A stretch of 26,799 bases of DNA from an uncultured Lachnobacterium sp. (GTDB lineage Bacteria; Bacillota; Clostridia; Lachnospirales; Lachnospiraceae): positions 1-26,799 of the forward strand of contig URQG01000005.1 of the NCBI GenBank assembly GCA_900549895.1, in the 5' to 3' direction. The translations under genes and the position numbers were made by a program. Positions 8,278-15,212 of this stretch are shown here, in pieces (the stretch's first letter is position 1; each line of letters starts with the position of its first letter). The notes below the pieces were generated by a model, which was not told the DNA's origin, searched no databases, and saw only the letters and a list, made by a program, of their open reading frames with translations.

Positions 8278-10248
8278 CTAAGATCGAACAAATTTCTCCA
8301 CAAACGCGTCTTCCGACAGGATCGGTACACCCAGTTCCTTCGCCTTGCGATTCTTCGATGAATTGGACTCTACATCATTGTTAACCAGATAATTTGTCTT
8401 TCCGGATACGCTTCCGGCGACTTTTCCGCCCTGGCTCTCCACATAGGCTTTAAATTCATCACGATTTTTGAAATAATGCACATCGCCCGTAATGACAAAG
8501 GTCATTCCCGCACACAGACCTTCGGAAGTATCCTGTGGCTTAACCTCTTCGATTTCCAGTTCTTTCAGCAAGTTGGAAAGCGACATTCGATTGTGCTCAT
8601 TTGTGTACCATTTCAGGATGGAGTTTGAACGCTCCGCTCCGATTCCCTCAATATCCTCAAAGCCTTCGCCATCATCCATTCGCTTCAGGAAAGCATCAAA
8701 TCCGATCGTACGCACGATTTTCTTGGCCGCGTCCGTACCGATCAGTGGAATACACAATGCAAAGATAAAGTTGACCGGGTGGACATTTCGGCTTTTTTCA
8801 ATGGATTTGTCCATATTCTTTACCGACTTCTCCCCAAAGCCTTCCATCTGGCTGATGACATCAAAATGCTCCCGCAGATGATAAATATCCGCAAACTCAT
8901 GAATATAACCTTCGTTTATGAATTTCAGCATTGTCTGAATGGATAATCCATCGATATCCATGCCCCATTTGCTGACAAAGCGCGTAAATTTTTTTACATT
9001 TTTTGCCGTACAATCCGGATTCGTACAGTGAAGCGTCTTCGTACCACTGTGCCTGCTGATCCGGATTTCCGTCGGTGCGTGACAGACCGGACATTCTTTG
9101 GGAATTTCGACCTCTCCGACGGCATTCTTGACCGCAATACATTTCGGAATAATCTTGTTCGCCTTAATTACTTCCAGTGTACACTCTTTTCCCAGTCCAA
9201 GTCTCTCAATCTCACTGATATTACAAAGCGACGCACGACTTACCGTCGTTCCCTCAATCTGTACCGGTTCGAATACCGCAACCGGAGAGATTGTCGACAC
9301 CGCACACGACCACTCAATATAAGAAAGTTTCGTCTCAACAGACTCATCCTGCCACTTAAATGCAAAGCCCGCACGGGTCGCATGATGTCCCGTTACACTG
9401 CCGGACGCGGCATAATCCGTATCATCATAGCAGATGACAAGACCATCCACAGGAATATCCATCTGACCGCTTTCCACCTTCTTTGTCCATCGATCGATTG
9501 CATCCGGCAGATGTGTGGCATCGGTTGCCTCCCGATCCACAACATCGAAACCAAGCTTTGCAAGATAATCCATCCGCTCTCCCCAGGAAATCATCGGGTC
9601 ATCCATATGCACAAGTGTGAATGCATGAAAGCACACATGCCGTTCCTTCACTTCCGCCGGATCATCGAGATTTAATGTTCCCGATGCAAGGTTGCGCGGA
9701 TTCGCATATTTTTCATCATCATCTTCAATCGTATCATTGATCAAAGCAAAATCCGTATAAGAGATTGCCGCTTCACCACGCACAACCATATGTCCTTTGT
9801 ATGCAATCTTTTGTGGGAATCCACTGATTGCCCCTTTCAGAAACGTAATGTTTGTGCCGATCGTACCGTTGCCTCTCGTAAGGATTTTGGTAAGCTCTCC
9901 ATCATCATAAGTAAGTACAAGCGTCAAACCATCCAGCTTCCACGAAAGCCAGATCGGGCGATCTCCCGCCCACGCCTGCAATTCCTCCACCTGCTTTGTC
10001 TTTGCAAGGGAGAGTGCCGGATACTCATGTTCTTCCTTCTCACCGCTCCCCTCTTCTTCAAAGCCTGCTCTCTGCGTTGGACTGTCCGAAAGAACATAAC
10101 CGGTCTCATTCTCCAGCTTTGTCAATTCATCAAACATTGCATCCCACTCATAGTTGGACATCATCTCATCCTGTCCATTATAGTAGACTGCCGATGCCTT
10201 ATTTAATTGTTCTACAAGATCTTCAATTCGTTTCTTGTTGTCTTCCAT
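8278..10248 (-). CDS. LigA-like NAD-dependent DNA ligase, divergent active site
   Basis: This 656-residue protein has the full LigA layout. It has a short Ia region (YY...YEWD, 22-36), an adenylation domain, an OB fold, a Cys4 zinc finger (C386, C389, C408, C413), helix-hairpin-helix repeats (430-555) and a BRCT domain (577-650). LigA seals DNA nicks using NAD+. The adenylated lysine is K104 in WKLDG, and R125, E159, R185, D268 and K298 are kept. Other positions conserved in the family differ: by alignment to E. coli LigA, E113 is S102, R208 is N193, R277 is S260, K290 of motif IV is C273, and the VGRTG motif is lost. It may be a second, specialised ligase beside a normal LigA elsewhere, or a weakened enzyme. 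Its start overlaps the rluF-like gene by 26 bases. Confidence 0.9.
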   Translation of the reverse strand: MEDNKKRIEDLVEQLNKASAVYYNGQDEMMSNYEWDAMFDELTKLENETGYVLSDSPTQRAGFEEEGSGEKEEHEYPALSLAKTKQVEELQAWAGDRPIWLSWKLDGLTLVLTYDDGELTKILTRGNGTIGTNITFLKGAISGFPQKIAYKGHMVVRGEAAISYTDFALINDTIEDDDEKYANPRNLASGTLNLDDPAEVKERHVCFHAFTLVHMDDPMISWGERMDYLAKLGFDVVDREATDATHLPDAIDRWTKKVESGQMDIPVDGLVICYDDTDYAASGSVTGHHATRAGFAFKWQDESVETKLSYIEWSCAVSTISPVAVFEPVQIEGTTVSRASLCNISEIERLGLGKECTLEVIKANKIIPKCIAVKNAVGEVEIPKECPVCHAPTEIRISRHSGTKTLHCTNPDCTAKNVKKFTRFVSKWGMDIDGLSIQTMLKFINEGYIHEFADIYHLREHFDVISQMEGFGEKSVKNMDKSIEKSRNVHPVNFIFALCIPLIGTDAAKKIVRTIGFDAFLKRMDDGEGFEDIEGIGAERSNSILKWYTNEHNRMSLSNLLKELEIEEVKPQDTSEGLCAGMTFVITGDVHYFKNRDEFKAYVESQGGKVAGSVSGKTNYLVNNDVESNSSKNRKAKELGVPILSEDAFVEKFVRS

Positions 10249-11221
10249 GCTTATTCTCTCGATCTATGTTTTTGTTCACGATCGTAAATGTACCGTGCTG
10301 TTCCGGTCGACTCGATCGTGTTATCCTTTTCTTTTTGTCATCCGTTCCGTCTGTACGATACGTCCCGGTTCTATGCGCCGTTCTCTTTTCCCCTTCGGAA
10401 CGGTTCCTTAATTTTTTATCGTAAGAATCGCCCTGTCTGCGACGGGCCGGCTGTTTATCTTTATTCGGTCTCTCATCACGCGGAGTTTTCTCTCCTGCAC
10501 GTACCGGCTGATTGCTGGAATACGCAATCAACTCCGTCAATCTCTTATACTCTTCCGGCGTCACATCCCGATACTGCCCCGACAGCAGATCACCGAGTTC
10601 AATATTCATAATACGCACACGTACAAGTTTCTGCACACGATATCCAAAGTATTCGCACATGCGCCGAATCTGCCTGTTCAGACCCTGCGTCAGCACAATA
10701 CGAAGCTGGCGTTTGCCAATCTGCTGTACCAGACATTTTCTCGTTGTCGTATTCAGTTCCACAAGAGGAACACCTCCGGCCATTCCGCGAACAAACGCAT
10801 CGGTTACCGGCTTGTTCACCGTTACAATATATTCTTTTTCATGCATATTGCCGGAGCGCATCATTTTATTGACAATTTCACCGTTATTGGTAAGAAGGAG
10901 TAAACCTTCCGAATCTTTATCCAGTCTTCCGATCGGATAGATACGCTTCGGATAATTGATATAGTCAATTACATTATTTTTTTCTCTCTTCTCTGCAGTA
11001 CAAACGATACCTACCGGCTTATGAAAAGCGATCAGTACCATTTCCTCTTCCTTGGACACCGGCTGTCCCTGAAAGCACACGGTCTGCCCCTGTTCAACTT
11101 TGTCCCCCATCTGTGCGACACGACCGTCGATCGTTACATTTCCGGCCTCAATCTGCCGATCCGCTTCTCTTCGGGAGCACACCCCCGCCTCGCTTAAGAA
11201 CTTATTTATTCTGACTTCCAC
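10223..11221 (-). CDS. RluF-type 23S rRNA pseudouridine synthase
   Basis: The predicted enzyme converts a uridine in 23S rRNA to pseudouridine. It has an N-terminal S4 RNA-binding domain (RINKFLSEAGVCSRREADR, residues 4-22). The synthase domain follows with the catalytic aspartate D101 in GRLDKDSEG, and GNMHEKEYIVTV and GLNRQIRRMCEYFGY are typical of the RluF/RluB group. I chose the GTG at 11221 because GAGGA precedes it and the S4 domain starts right after. The in-frame ATG at 11272 lies before a terminator that would separate it from its coding region. From about residue 250 the protein ends in a long Arg/Lys/Asp-rich tail (around 80 residues), which looks disordered and is longer than in E. 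coli RluF. It overlaps the ligase gene by 26 bases. Confidence 0.88.
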   Translation of the reverse strand: MEVRINKFLSEAGVCSRREADRQIEAGNVTIDGRVAQMGDKVEQGQTVCFQGQPVSKEEEMVLIAFHKPVGIVCTAEKREKNNVIDYINYPKRIYPIGRLDKDSEGLLLLTNNGEIVNKMMRSGNMHEKEYIVTVNKPVTDAFVRGMAGGVPLVELNTTTRKCLVQQIGKRQLRIVLTQGLNRQIRRMCEYFGYRVQKLVRVRIMNIELGDLLSGQYRDVTPEEYKRLTELIAYSSNQPVRAGEKTPRDERPNKDKQPARRRQGDSYDKKLRNRSEGEKRTAHRTGTYRTDGTDDKKKRITRSSRPEQHGTFTIVNKNIDRENKHGRQQETN

Positions 11222-11239
11222 CAATATATCCTCACGTGC

Positions 11240-11269
11240 AAAAAACGCGGAGACTGTTACAGCCTCCGC
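11240..11269 (-). terminator. Intrinsic terminator of the SH3 protein gene
   Basis: On the minus strand GCGGAG and CTCCGC arms (11264-11269 and 11247-11252), extended by a CTG/CAG pair around a TAA loop with one mismatch, are followed by TTTTTT. It begins 9 bases after the stop of the SH3 protein gene and directly precedes the GTG start of the pseudouridine synthase gene. Confidence 0.8.
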
Positions 11270-11278
11270 CATGTATCT

Positions 11279-12391
11279 TTATTTCACTTCTTTTAACAGA
11301 TCACTCTTAATATATCCTGTCTGCCCCTGGAACTTAACCTTTGTCCACTCTCCGGAAGTTCCGAGTTTTTTCAGTTTCACACCAATGTCAACTTTTCCAA
11401 GAACTTCTGCATCTTTGCTTGCCTTTGCACGCACATTACAGATGTCTTTTGTCTTAACCCTACCGGTCTTTTTCTTGGTGTTGTCTTTCTTCGAATCATC
11501 CGTCTTTGTGTCGTCCGTCTTGGAATCATCTTTCTTGGATTCATCGGTTGTTTGTGTATCTTCCTGCTTAGGATCATCCTGCTGCGTATCTTCAGTCTGT
11601 GTTGTATCCGCAGCCTGTGTGTTGTCAACCTCGGTACCACTCTGCGTGTCATCCGCCTGTATATCCGCTACAGAATCTTTCCAGTTGGATATCACATTGC
11701 GAAGTGTTCCTCCTACCATATTGGCAAGCTTGTCATCACTCGCGACCGCCTCATCGTATTTCGTCTGTACCTGACTCTGTATTGCTTTCACATCATCCGA
11801 TTTTTCATAATTTAAGATCATCGAATACAGATTTGCATCAAGTTCATTCTCAAGGAAATTAAAATTATAGGAAGAATATACATTGTTAATGTACAGATTT
11901 CCTTTACCATCTCTCTCCACGTAGAAGAAATCCATACCCGGTGCCGGTGTATCGATCTCATAAAACTTAAGATCATATATTGTGGAAACAAGATAAGAAT
12001 CATCCGTTGCTCCCGGCATTGAGTAACAAGTCACATTTTCATATTTCTCGTAATAATCGGATAACGCCCCGATATAGCTTTTCTCATTATCAGAGAGTGG
12101 AGAAACAAATTGCTCCAGTGTCTCTGTATCACCGGATGCATACGCATTATAATAATTTGTAAACAGATCGACCAGCTCCTGAGAAGCATTTTTCTCAAGA
12201 TTTCCTTTCAACGCATATTCTGTCTGTTGCGTATTAACCGCTTCCGTTCCTGCCTGCGTATCATTGGTATTGTTCTTCGGTCCCGTACAATTAACCAAAA
12301 CAAGAACAAATGCAATAAATAATACAGCAGCGCCAAGATATCTCTTATATTTATTCAAAAAATCTTTTGCTTTGCCTGCAAAATCATTCAT
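11279..12391 (-). CDS. Membrane-anchored protein with NTF2-like and SH3b domains
   Basis: This 370-residue protein is not recognised as a named gene. It has one N-terminal transmembrane segment (about 19-35) after a short basic stretch, then an NTF2-like extracellular region (about 70-240; for example LFTNYYNAYASGDTETLEQ). A very polar Asp/Thr/Gln/Lys linker follows (244-308), and a C-terminal bacterial SH3 domain (309-370) contains VRAKASKDAEVLGKV and GYIKSDLL. SH3b domains commonly bind peptidoglycan, so a cell-wall-facing role is inferred. There is no clear lipobox, because the cysteine at 35 is preceded by Asn. The ATG at 12391 was chosen over one 18 codons upstream because GGAGGG precedes it and the membrane segment follows. 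It lies downstream of the tRNA gene hairpin. Confidence 0.85.
   Translation of the reverse strand: MNDFAGKAKDFLNKYKRYLGAAVLFIAFVLVLVNCTGPKNNTNDTQAGTEAVNTQQTEYALKGNLEKNASQELVDLFTNYYNAYASGDTETLEQFVSPLSDNEKSYIGALSDYYEKYENVTCYSMPGATDDSYLVSTIYDLKFYEIDTPAPGMDFFYVERDGKGNLYINNVYSSYNFNFLENELDANLYSMILNYEKSDDVKAIQSQVQTKYDEAVASDDKLANMVGGTLRNVISNWKDSVADIQADDTQSGTEVDNTQAADTTQTEDTQQDDPKQEDTQTTDESKKDDSKTDDTKTDDSKKDNTKKKTGRVKTKDICNVRAKASKDAEVLGKVDIGVKLKKLGTSGEWTKVKFQGQTGYIKSDLLKEVK
11468..11662 (-). repeat. Low-complexity Asp/Thr/Gln/Lys-rich linker repeat
   Basis: This stretch inside the SH3 protein gene encodes degenerate short repeats such as TQTEDTQQDD and SKKDDSKTDDTKTDD. The DNA repeats are also visible as recurring near-copies of TCATCCGTCTT and TCATC. 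Such tracts are prone to length change by slippage, so the linker may vary between strains. Confidence 0.7.
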
Positions 12392-12452
12392 TTTGTCTAA
12401 CCCTCCATAATCATTGAAAGCTTTGTGGCGATAAGAAGTCCTCAAAAGTTCT

Positions 12453-12496
12453 GCGGTAAGAAATCTCCCCAGCTTTGCTGGGGTCCCTCTTACCGC
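12453..12496 (-). terminator. Composite hairpin downstream of tRNA-Arg
   Basis: An outer nine-base pair of arms (GCGGTAAGA at 12453-12461 and TCTTACCGC at 12488-12496) encloses an inner seven-base stem (CCCCAGC/GCTGGGG, 12467-12483) with a three-base loop. It begins 6 bases after the tRNA 3' end. Only a weak T-run (ATTTCTT) follows the inner stem and it is part of the outer arm, so termination or 3' processing are both possible. Confidence 0.55.
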
Positions 12497-12501
12497 AATA
12501 G

Positions 12502-12573
12502 TGCACCCGGCGGGAATCGAACCCGCATCTCAGGAGTCGGAGTCCTACGTTCTATCCATTATACTACGGCTGC
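12502..12573 (-). tRNA. tRNA-Arg (CCG anticodon)
   Basis: The 72-base cloverleaf has acceptor arms GCAGCCG and CGGGTGC. The anticodon stem TAGGA/TCCTG encloses the loop CTCCGAC, giving anticodon CCG that reads CGG. The T-arm is GCGGG-TTCGATT-CCCGC. The discriminator base is A and CCA is not encoded. Two irregularities are visible: a G4-G69 mismatch in the acceptor stem and an A12-A23 mismatch in the D stem. Confidence 0.88.
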
Positions 12574-12578
12574 CGGAT

Positions 12579-12595
12579 GGCAGAAATCATCTGCC
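12579..12595 (-). other. Short hairpin in the tRNA-Arg leader
   Basis: GGCAGA and TCTGCC arms with a five-base loop lie five bases before the mature 5' end of the tRNA on the minus strand. It is probably part of the precursor and would be removed by RNase P. Confidence 0.4.
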
Positions 12596-12619
12596 AATCG
12601 CGCGTCTGCGCGTTTATAA

Positions 12620-12648
12620 ATAATACCATACCTCGCCAAGTTCGTCAA
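12620..12648 (-). promoter_or_regulatory. Promoter of tRNA-Arg, overlapping the aroD stop
   Basis: On the minus strand TTGACG (12643-12648) and TATTAT (12620-12625) are 17 bases apart and 47 bases before the tRNA. The TGA inside the -35 element is the stop codon of aroD. Confidence 0.75.
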
Positions 12649-13412
12649 CGGCTGATACTCTTATCCAAAATACCAAGCACCTGTTCCAGTTCTCCCATCG
12701 GGAGCTGTCCCGGTGCACTGGCCTGCTCCCCCGCACCAAATGTCACACAGGAGCCAAAAAATTCTCCCGCCACACGGGATACGGCGCCTTTCGCCCCCAT
12801 GGACATCGTAATGAGTGCCTTGTCCGGGTATTGTTCATGGAAAAAGCTGGTTTCTTCCAAAAGATCCAGCACATCCTGCATACTCTGTGGCATCACGGCA
12901 AGTTTTACAACATCCGCACCGCTCTCCCTGATCTGTTCAAGAAGCATACGGATCACTCCGCGTTCCGGCGTCTGTTCAAAATCATGATGGGAAGCGATCA
13001 CATGTACTCCCATCTCCTGAAGTTCACGGATTTCCTTTTCCGGCTTCACCGCCTCAAAATATTCCAGGTCCACAAAATCAACAATATCGGTTTCCGCGGC
13101 GGTCTGATGAATATCGTATATTTCATCAGGTTCCAGTGACATCAGTCCCCCCTGATTTTTCGATCGAAATGTATATACAAGAATTGTATCCTTGACAAGT
13201 GGTTTTAATTCATCCAACACCTCACGAATCGCATTCATGCTGCGCGCATTCTCAAATGCATCCACTCTCCATTCGATCATATCGGCATGAAGCCATACCA
13301 GACGCTTGGCTTCCTTTATAATTTCTTCTTTTGTCTTCCCCATAACAGGAACGCAAACAAGCGGCTTTCCTTTTCCAAGTACACGCCCCTTAATGCACAG
13401 CAGATTCTCCAT
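12645..13412 (-). CDS. aroD: Type I 3-dehydroquinate dehydratase
   Basis: The enzyme dehydrates 3-dehydroquinate to 3-dehydroshikimate, the third step of the shikimate pathway. At 255 residues it matches the class I (Schiff base) family. The lysine that forms the Schiff base is K170 (VVKLAVMP), the catalytic histidine is H143 (ASHHDF) and E47 (MIEWRVD) contributes to the site, with the same numbering as the Salmonella enzyme. The substrate-binding Arg near 212 lies in AKGAVSRVAG. It is transcribed divergently from the DAHP synthase gene of the same pathway. Its stop codon lies inside the -35 element of the tRNA-Arg promoter, so the gene ends exactly where the tRNA unit begins. Confidence 0.95.
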   Translation of the reverse strand: MENLLCIKGRVLGKGKPLVCVPVMGKTKEEIIKEAKRLVWLHADMIEWRVDAFENARSMNAIREVLDELKPLVKDTILVYTFRSKNQGGLMSLEPDEIYDIHQTAAETDIVDFVDLEYFEAVKPEKEIRELQEMGVHVIASHHDFEQTPERGVIRMLLEQIRESGADVVKLAVMPQSMQDVLDLLEETSFFHEQYPDKALITMSMGAKGAVSRVAGEFFGSCVTFGAGEQASAPGQLPMGELEQVLGILDKSISR

Positions 13413-13477
13413 TTCCGTCCTCCCGCATCACGCTTACCGCCAATCTTACCATTTCTCTATGCGGCCCAATTTCATTA

Positions 13478-13506
13478 ATTATAACAGTTTTCTGTATAAA
13501 AATAAA
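13478..13506 (-). promoter_or_regulatory. Promoter of aroD
   Basis: On the minus strand TATAAT (13478-13483) preceded by TG gives an extended -10, and TTTATT (13501-13506) is the -35 at a 17-base spacing. Its -35 lies 18 bases from the -35 of the divergent DAHP synthase promoter. Confidence 0.75.
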
Positions 13507-13524
13507 GGATATACAGTGACAAAA

Positions 13525-13553
13525 TTGACAATTAAGGCATTTTCGATTAAGAT
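13525..13553 (+). promoter_or_regulatory. Promoter of the DAHP synthase gene
   Basis: TTGACA (13525-13530) is a perfect -35, followed after 17 bases by TAAGAT (13548-13553). The start codon is 50 bases downstream. No attenuator hairpin is evident in the short leader. Confidence 0.8.
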
Positions 13554-13602
13554 AAGCGAGTGTATAAATATTCTACAATTTGGAAGAAATAAGGAGTACA
13601 AA

Positions 13603-14637
13603 ATGAGTTTTACGTTTTTAAATCAATTACCGACTCCGGATGAGATCAAGCGTGACTATCCGCTTTCTCCGGAATTAAAAGAATTAAAAAAACAGCGTGA
13701 TGCTATGATTTCCAATGTAATCACTGGAAAAGATTCACGTTTTCTTGTTATTATCGGGCCATGTTCTGCAGATAACGAAGACTCTGTATGCGACTATGTC
13801 AGCCGCCTGACCAAGATTCAGGAAGATGTCAAAGATCAGTTAATCATCATCCCTCGTGTATATACGAACAAACCACGTACAACCGGCGAAGGTTACAAAG
13901 GAATTGCTTCCCAGCCGGATCCTGAGAAAGCTCCTGATATGGTCGAGGGACTGATCGCAATGCGTAAGATGCACATCCGCGCAATCGCAGAGAGCGGACT
14001 TACCTGTGCAGATGAAATGCTTTACCCTGAGAACTGGGGTTATGTCGAAGACCTTCTCTCCTATGTTGCCATCGGCGCACGTTCGGTAGAGGATCAGCAG
14101 CATCGTCTGACTGTCAGCGGCTTCGACGTAGCATCCGGAATGAAGAACCCGACCAGTGGTGATTTCTCTGTTATGTTAAATTCTGTATATGCCGCCCAGC
14201 ATCCGCATCATTTCGTGTACCGCGGATACGAGGTAAAGACATCCGGAAATCCACTCACACATGTGGTTCTTCGCGGAGCAGTCAGCAAGCACGGAAATAC
14301 CGTACAGAACTACCATTATGAGGATCTGATCCGCCTTCATGAAATGTACGAAAAAATGGATGTTGTAAACCCTGCCGCTATCATTGACACGAACCACTCG
14401 AATTCCGGCAAAAAATTCAAAGAACAGGTCCGTATCGCCAAGGAAGTCATGCACAATCGCCAGATTTCTTCCGATATTCGCAGCTTAGTCAAAGGACTTA
14501 TGATTGAAAGCTATATCGAAGAAGGCAACCAGCCAATCGGCGAGCATGTATATGGTAAATCCATCACAGATCCTTGTCTTGGATGGGAAGATTCCAAGAA
14601 ACTGATCTATGAAATTGCTGAGGCAAACGCCAGATAA
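13603..14637 (+). CDS. 3-deoxy-7-phosphoheptulonate synthase (type I, AroG/AroF-like)
   Basis: The enzyme condenses phosphoenolpyruvate and erythrose 4-phosphate to DAHP, the entry step of aromatic amino acid synthesis. It has 344 residues, against 350 in E. coli AroG. Family motifs include GPCSADNED with metal ligand C54, NKPRTTGEGYKG (89-100) with the phosphate-binding K and R, GARSVEDQQHR, KNPTSGDF, TNHSNSGKK with the metal-binding His, MIESYIEEGNQ and DPCLGWED. I rejected a start about 99 codons upstream. AAGGAG at 13591-13596 sits properly before the ATG at 13603, and the upstream codons include the promoter. Feedback specificity (Phe, Tyr or Trp) cannot be read with confidence. Confidence 0.95.
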   Translation: MSFTFLNQLPTPDEIKRDYPLSPELKELKKQRDAMISNVITGKDSRFLVIIGPCSADNEDSVCDYVSRLTKIQEDVKDQLIIIPRVYTNKPRTTGEGYKGIASQPDPEKAPDMVEGLIAMRKMHIRAIAESGLTCADEMLYPENWGYVEDLLSYVAIGARSVEDQQHRLTVSGFDVASGMKNPTSGDFSVMLNSVYAAQHPHHFVYRGYEVKTSGNPLTHVVLRGAVSKHGNTVQNYHYEDLIRLHEMYEKMDVVNPAAIIDTNHSNSGKKFKEQVRIAKEVMHNRQISSDIRSLVKGLMIESYIEEGNQPIGEHVYGKSITDPCLGWEDSKKLIYEIAEANAR

Positions 14638-14656
14638 AAATTTTGCACCAATTTAG

Positions 14657-14692
14657 AACAACAAATGCCAAATTTAACCAAAAAGTGTTGTT
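14657..14692 (+). terminator. Weak terminator after the DAHP synthase gene
   Basis: AACAACA (14657-14663) and TGTTGTT (14686-14692) form an AT-rich seven-base stem with a 22-base loop, followed by TTTT. Its right arm overlaps the -35 of the next promoter. The pairing is weak and the call tentative. Confidence 0.35.
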
Positions 14693-14716
14693 TTTTCCAC
14701 CTTTCTATGTTATATT
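14688..14716 (+). promoter_or_regulatory. Promoter of the 131-residue orphan gene
   Basis: TTGTTT (14688-14693), a 17-base spacer and TATATT (14711-14716) lie 41 bases before the start codon, so the gene can be expressed independently of the DAHP synthase gene. Confidence 0.7.
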
Positions 14717-14757
14717 GTACTTGGGTATAAAATTTTTCAATTGAAAGGATAAAAACA

Positions 14758-15153
14758 ATGAAGAAAGTTTATGTTAAGCCAACCATCGTTGCCAATGCAG
14801 ATCTTTCAGAGGGTATTTATCTCGCAAGTGGTAGCGGCACCGGTTGTTATACAATCGACGCATCAATTGTAACTCAAACTCCGACTGAGGGCCGTACTAA
14901 TTATATAATTTCTATCAACGCAACTCATGCTGCAGATCACACTCGTGAGGCTCAGACCTTATATATTAATTTTAACCAGCCGGTAAATTATGTCAGCTGT
15001 GGCGTAGGTTCTCTGTTAAGCGGTAATAATACAAGTTCTTTGGCTATCGCTATGCATTATCATCAGAACCCAAACGACAAAATCGGTTTTTCCGATTTAA
15101 CGGTCGAATCCGATCCTGGTCTTTCTATTACCGGAGTACAAATTACAGACTAA
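14758..15153 (+). CDS. Small protein of unknown function, leader-like N-terminus
   Basis: I do not recognise this 131-residue protein. The N-terminus (MKKVYVKPTIVANADLSEG, then IYLASGSGTGC) starts with a KKxYxKP pattern seen at the start of assorted small Clostridia proteins. It has no hydrophobic core of a signal peptide, and the IYLASGSG motif resembles a cleavable-leader boundary; that reading is inference. The rest (30-131) is rich in Thr, Ser, Asn and Ile with alternating hydrophobic residues, as in a beta-sandwich. It has two cysteines (C30, C81), no lysine between residues 4 and 107 except K7, and no catalytic motif. A consensus-like promoter, AAAGGA at 14744-14749 and a strong terminator bracket it as a single-gene unit. 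No maturation enzyme or transporter is adjacent. Confidence 0.8.
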   Translation: MKKVYVKPTIVANADLSEGIYLASGSGTGCYTIDASIVTQTPTEGRTNYIISINATHAADHTREAQTLYINFNQPVNYVSCGVGSLLSGNNTSSLAIAMHYHQNPNDKIGFSDLTVESDPGLSITGVQITD

Positions 15154-15160
15154 AACAAAA

Positions 15161-15202
15161 TGGTACAATGTGGAATTATGTTTCACATTGTACCATTTTT
15201 TT
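15161..15202 (+). terminator. Strong terminator, probably bidirectional
   Basis: Perfect 12-base arms TGGTACAATGTG (15161-15172) and CACATTGTACCA (15184-15195) enclose an 11-base loop and are followed by seven T on the plus strand. On the minus strand TTTTGTTTTA follows, so it may also end the convergent spoIIM transcript. Confidence 0.92.
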
Positions 15203-15212
15203 ATTTCATTTT

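Noticed and set aside
9028..9675. 215-codon plus-strand frame inside the ligase gene
   Set aside because: Basic, Cys/His-scattered composition without order; antisense to a clear ligase.
13306..13602. 99-codon N-terminal extension of the DAHP synthase
   Set aside because: It runs antisense through the aroD start and includes both promoters; the family begins at the ATG at 13603 with AAGGAG before it.
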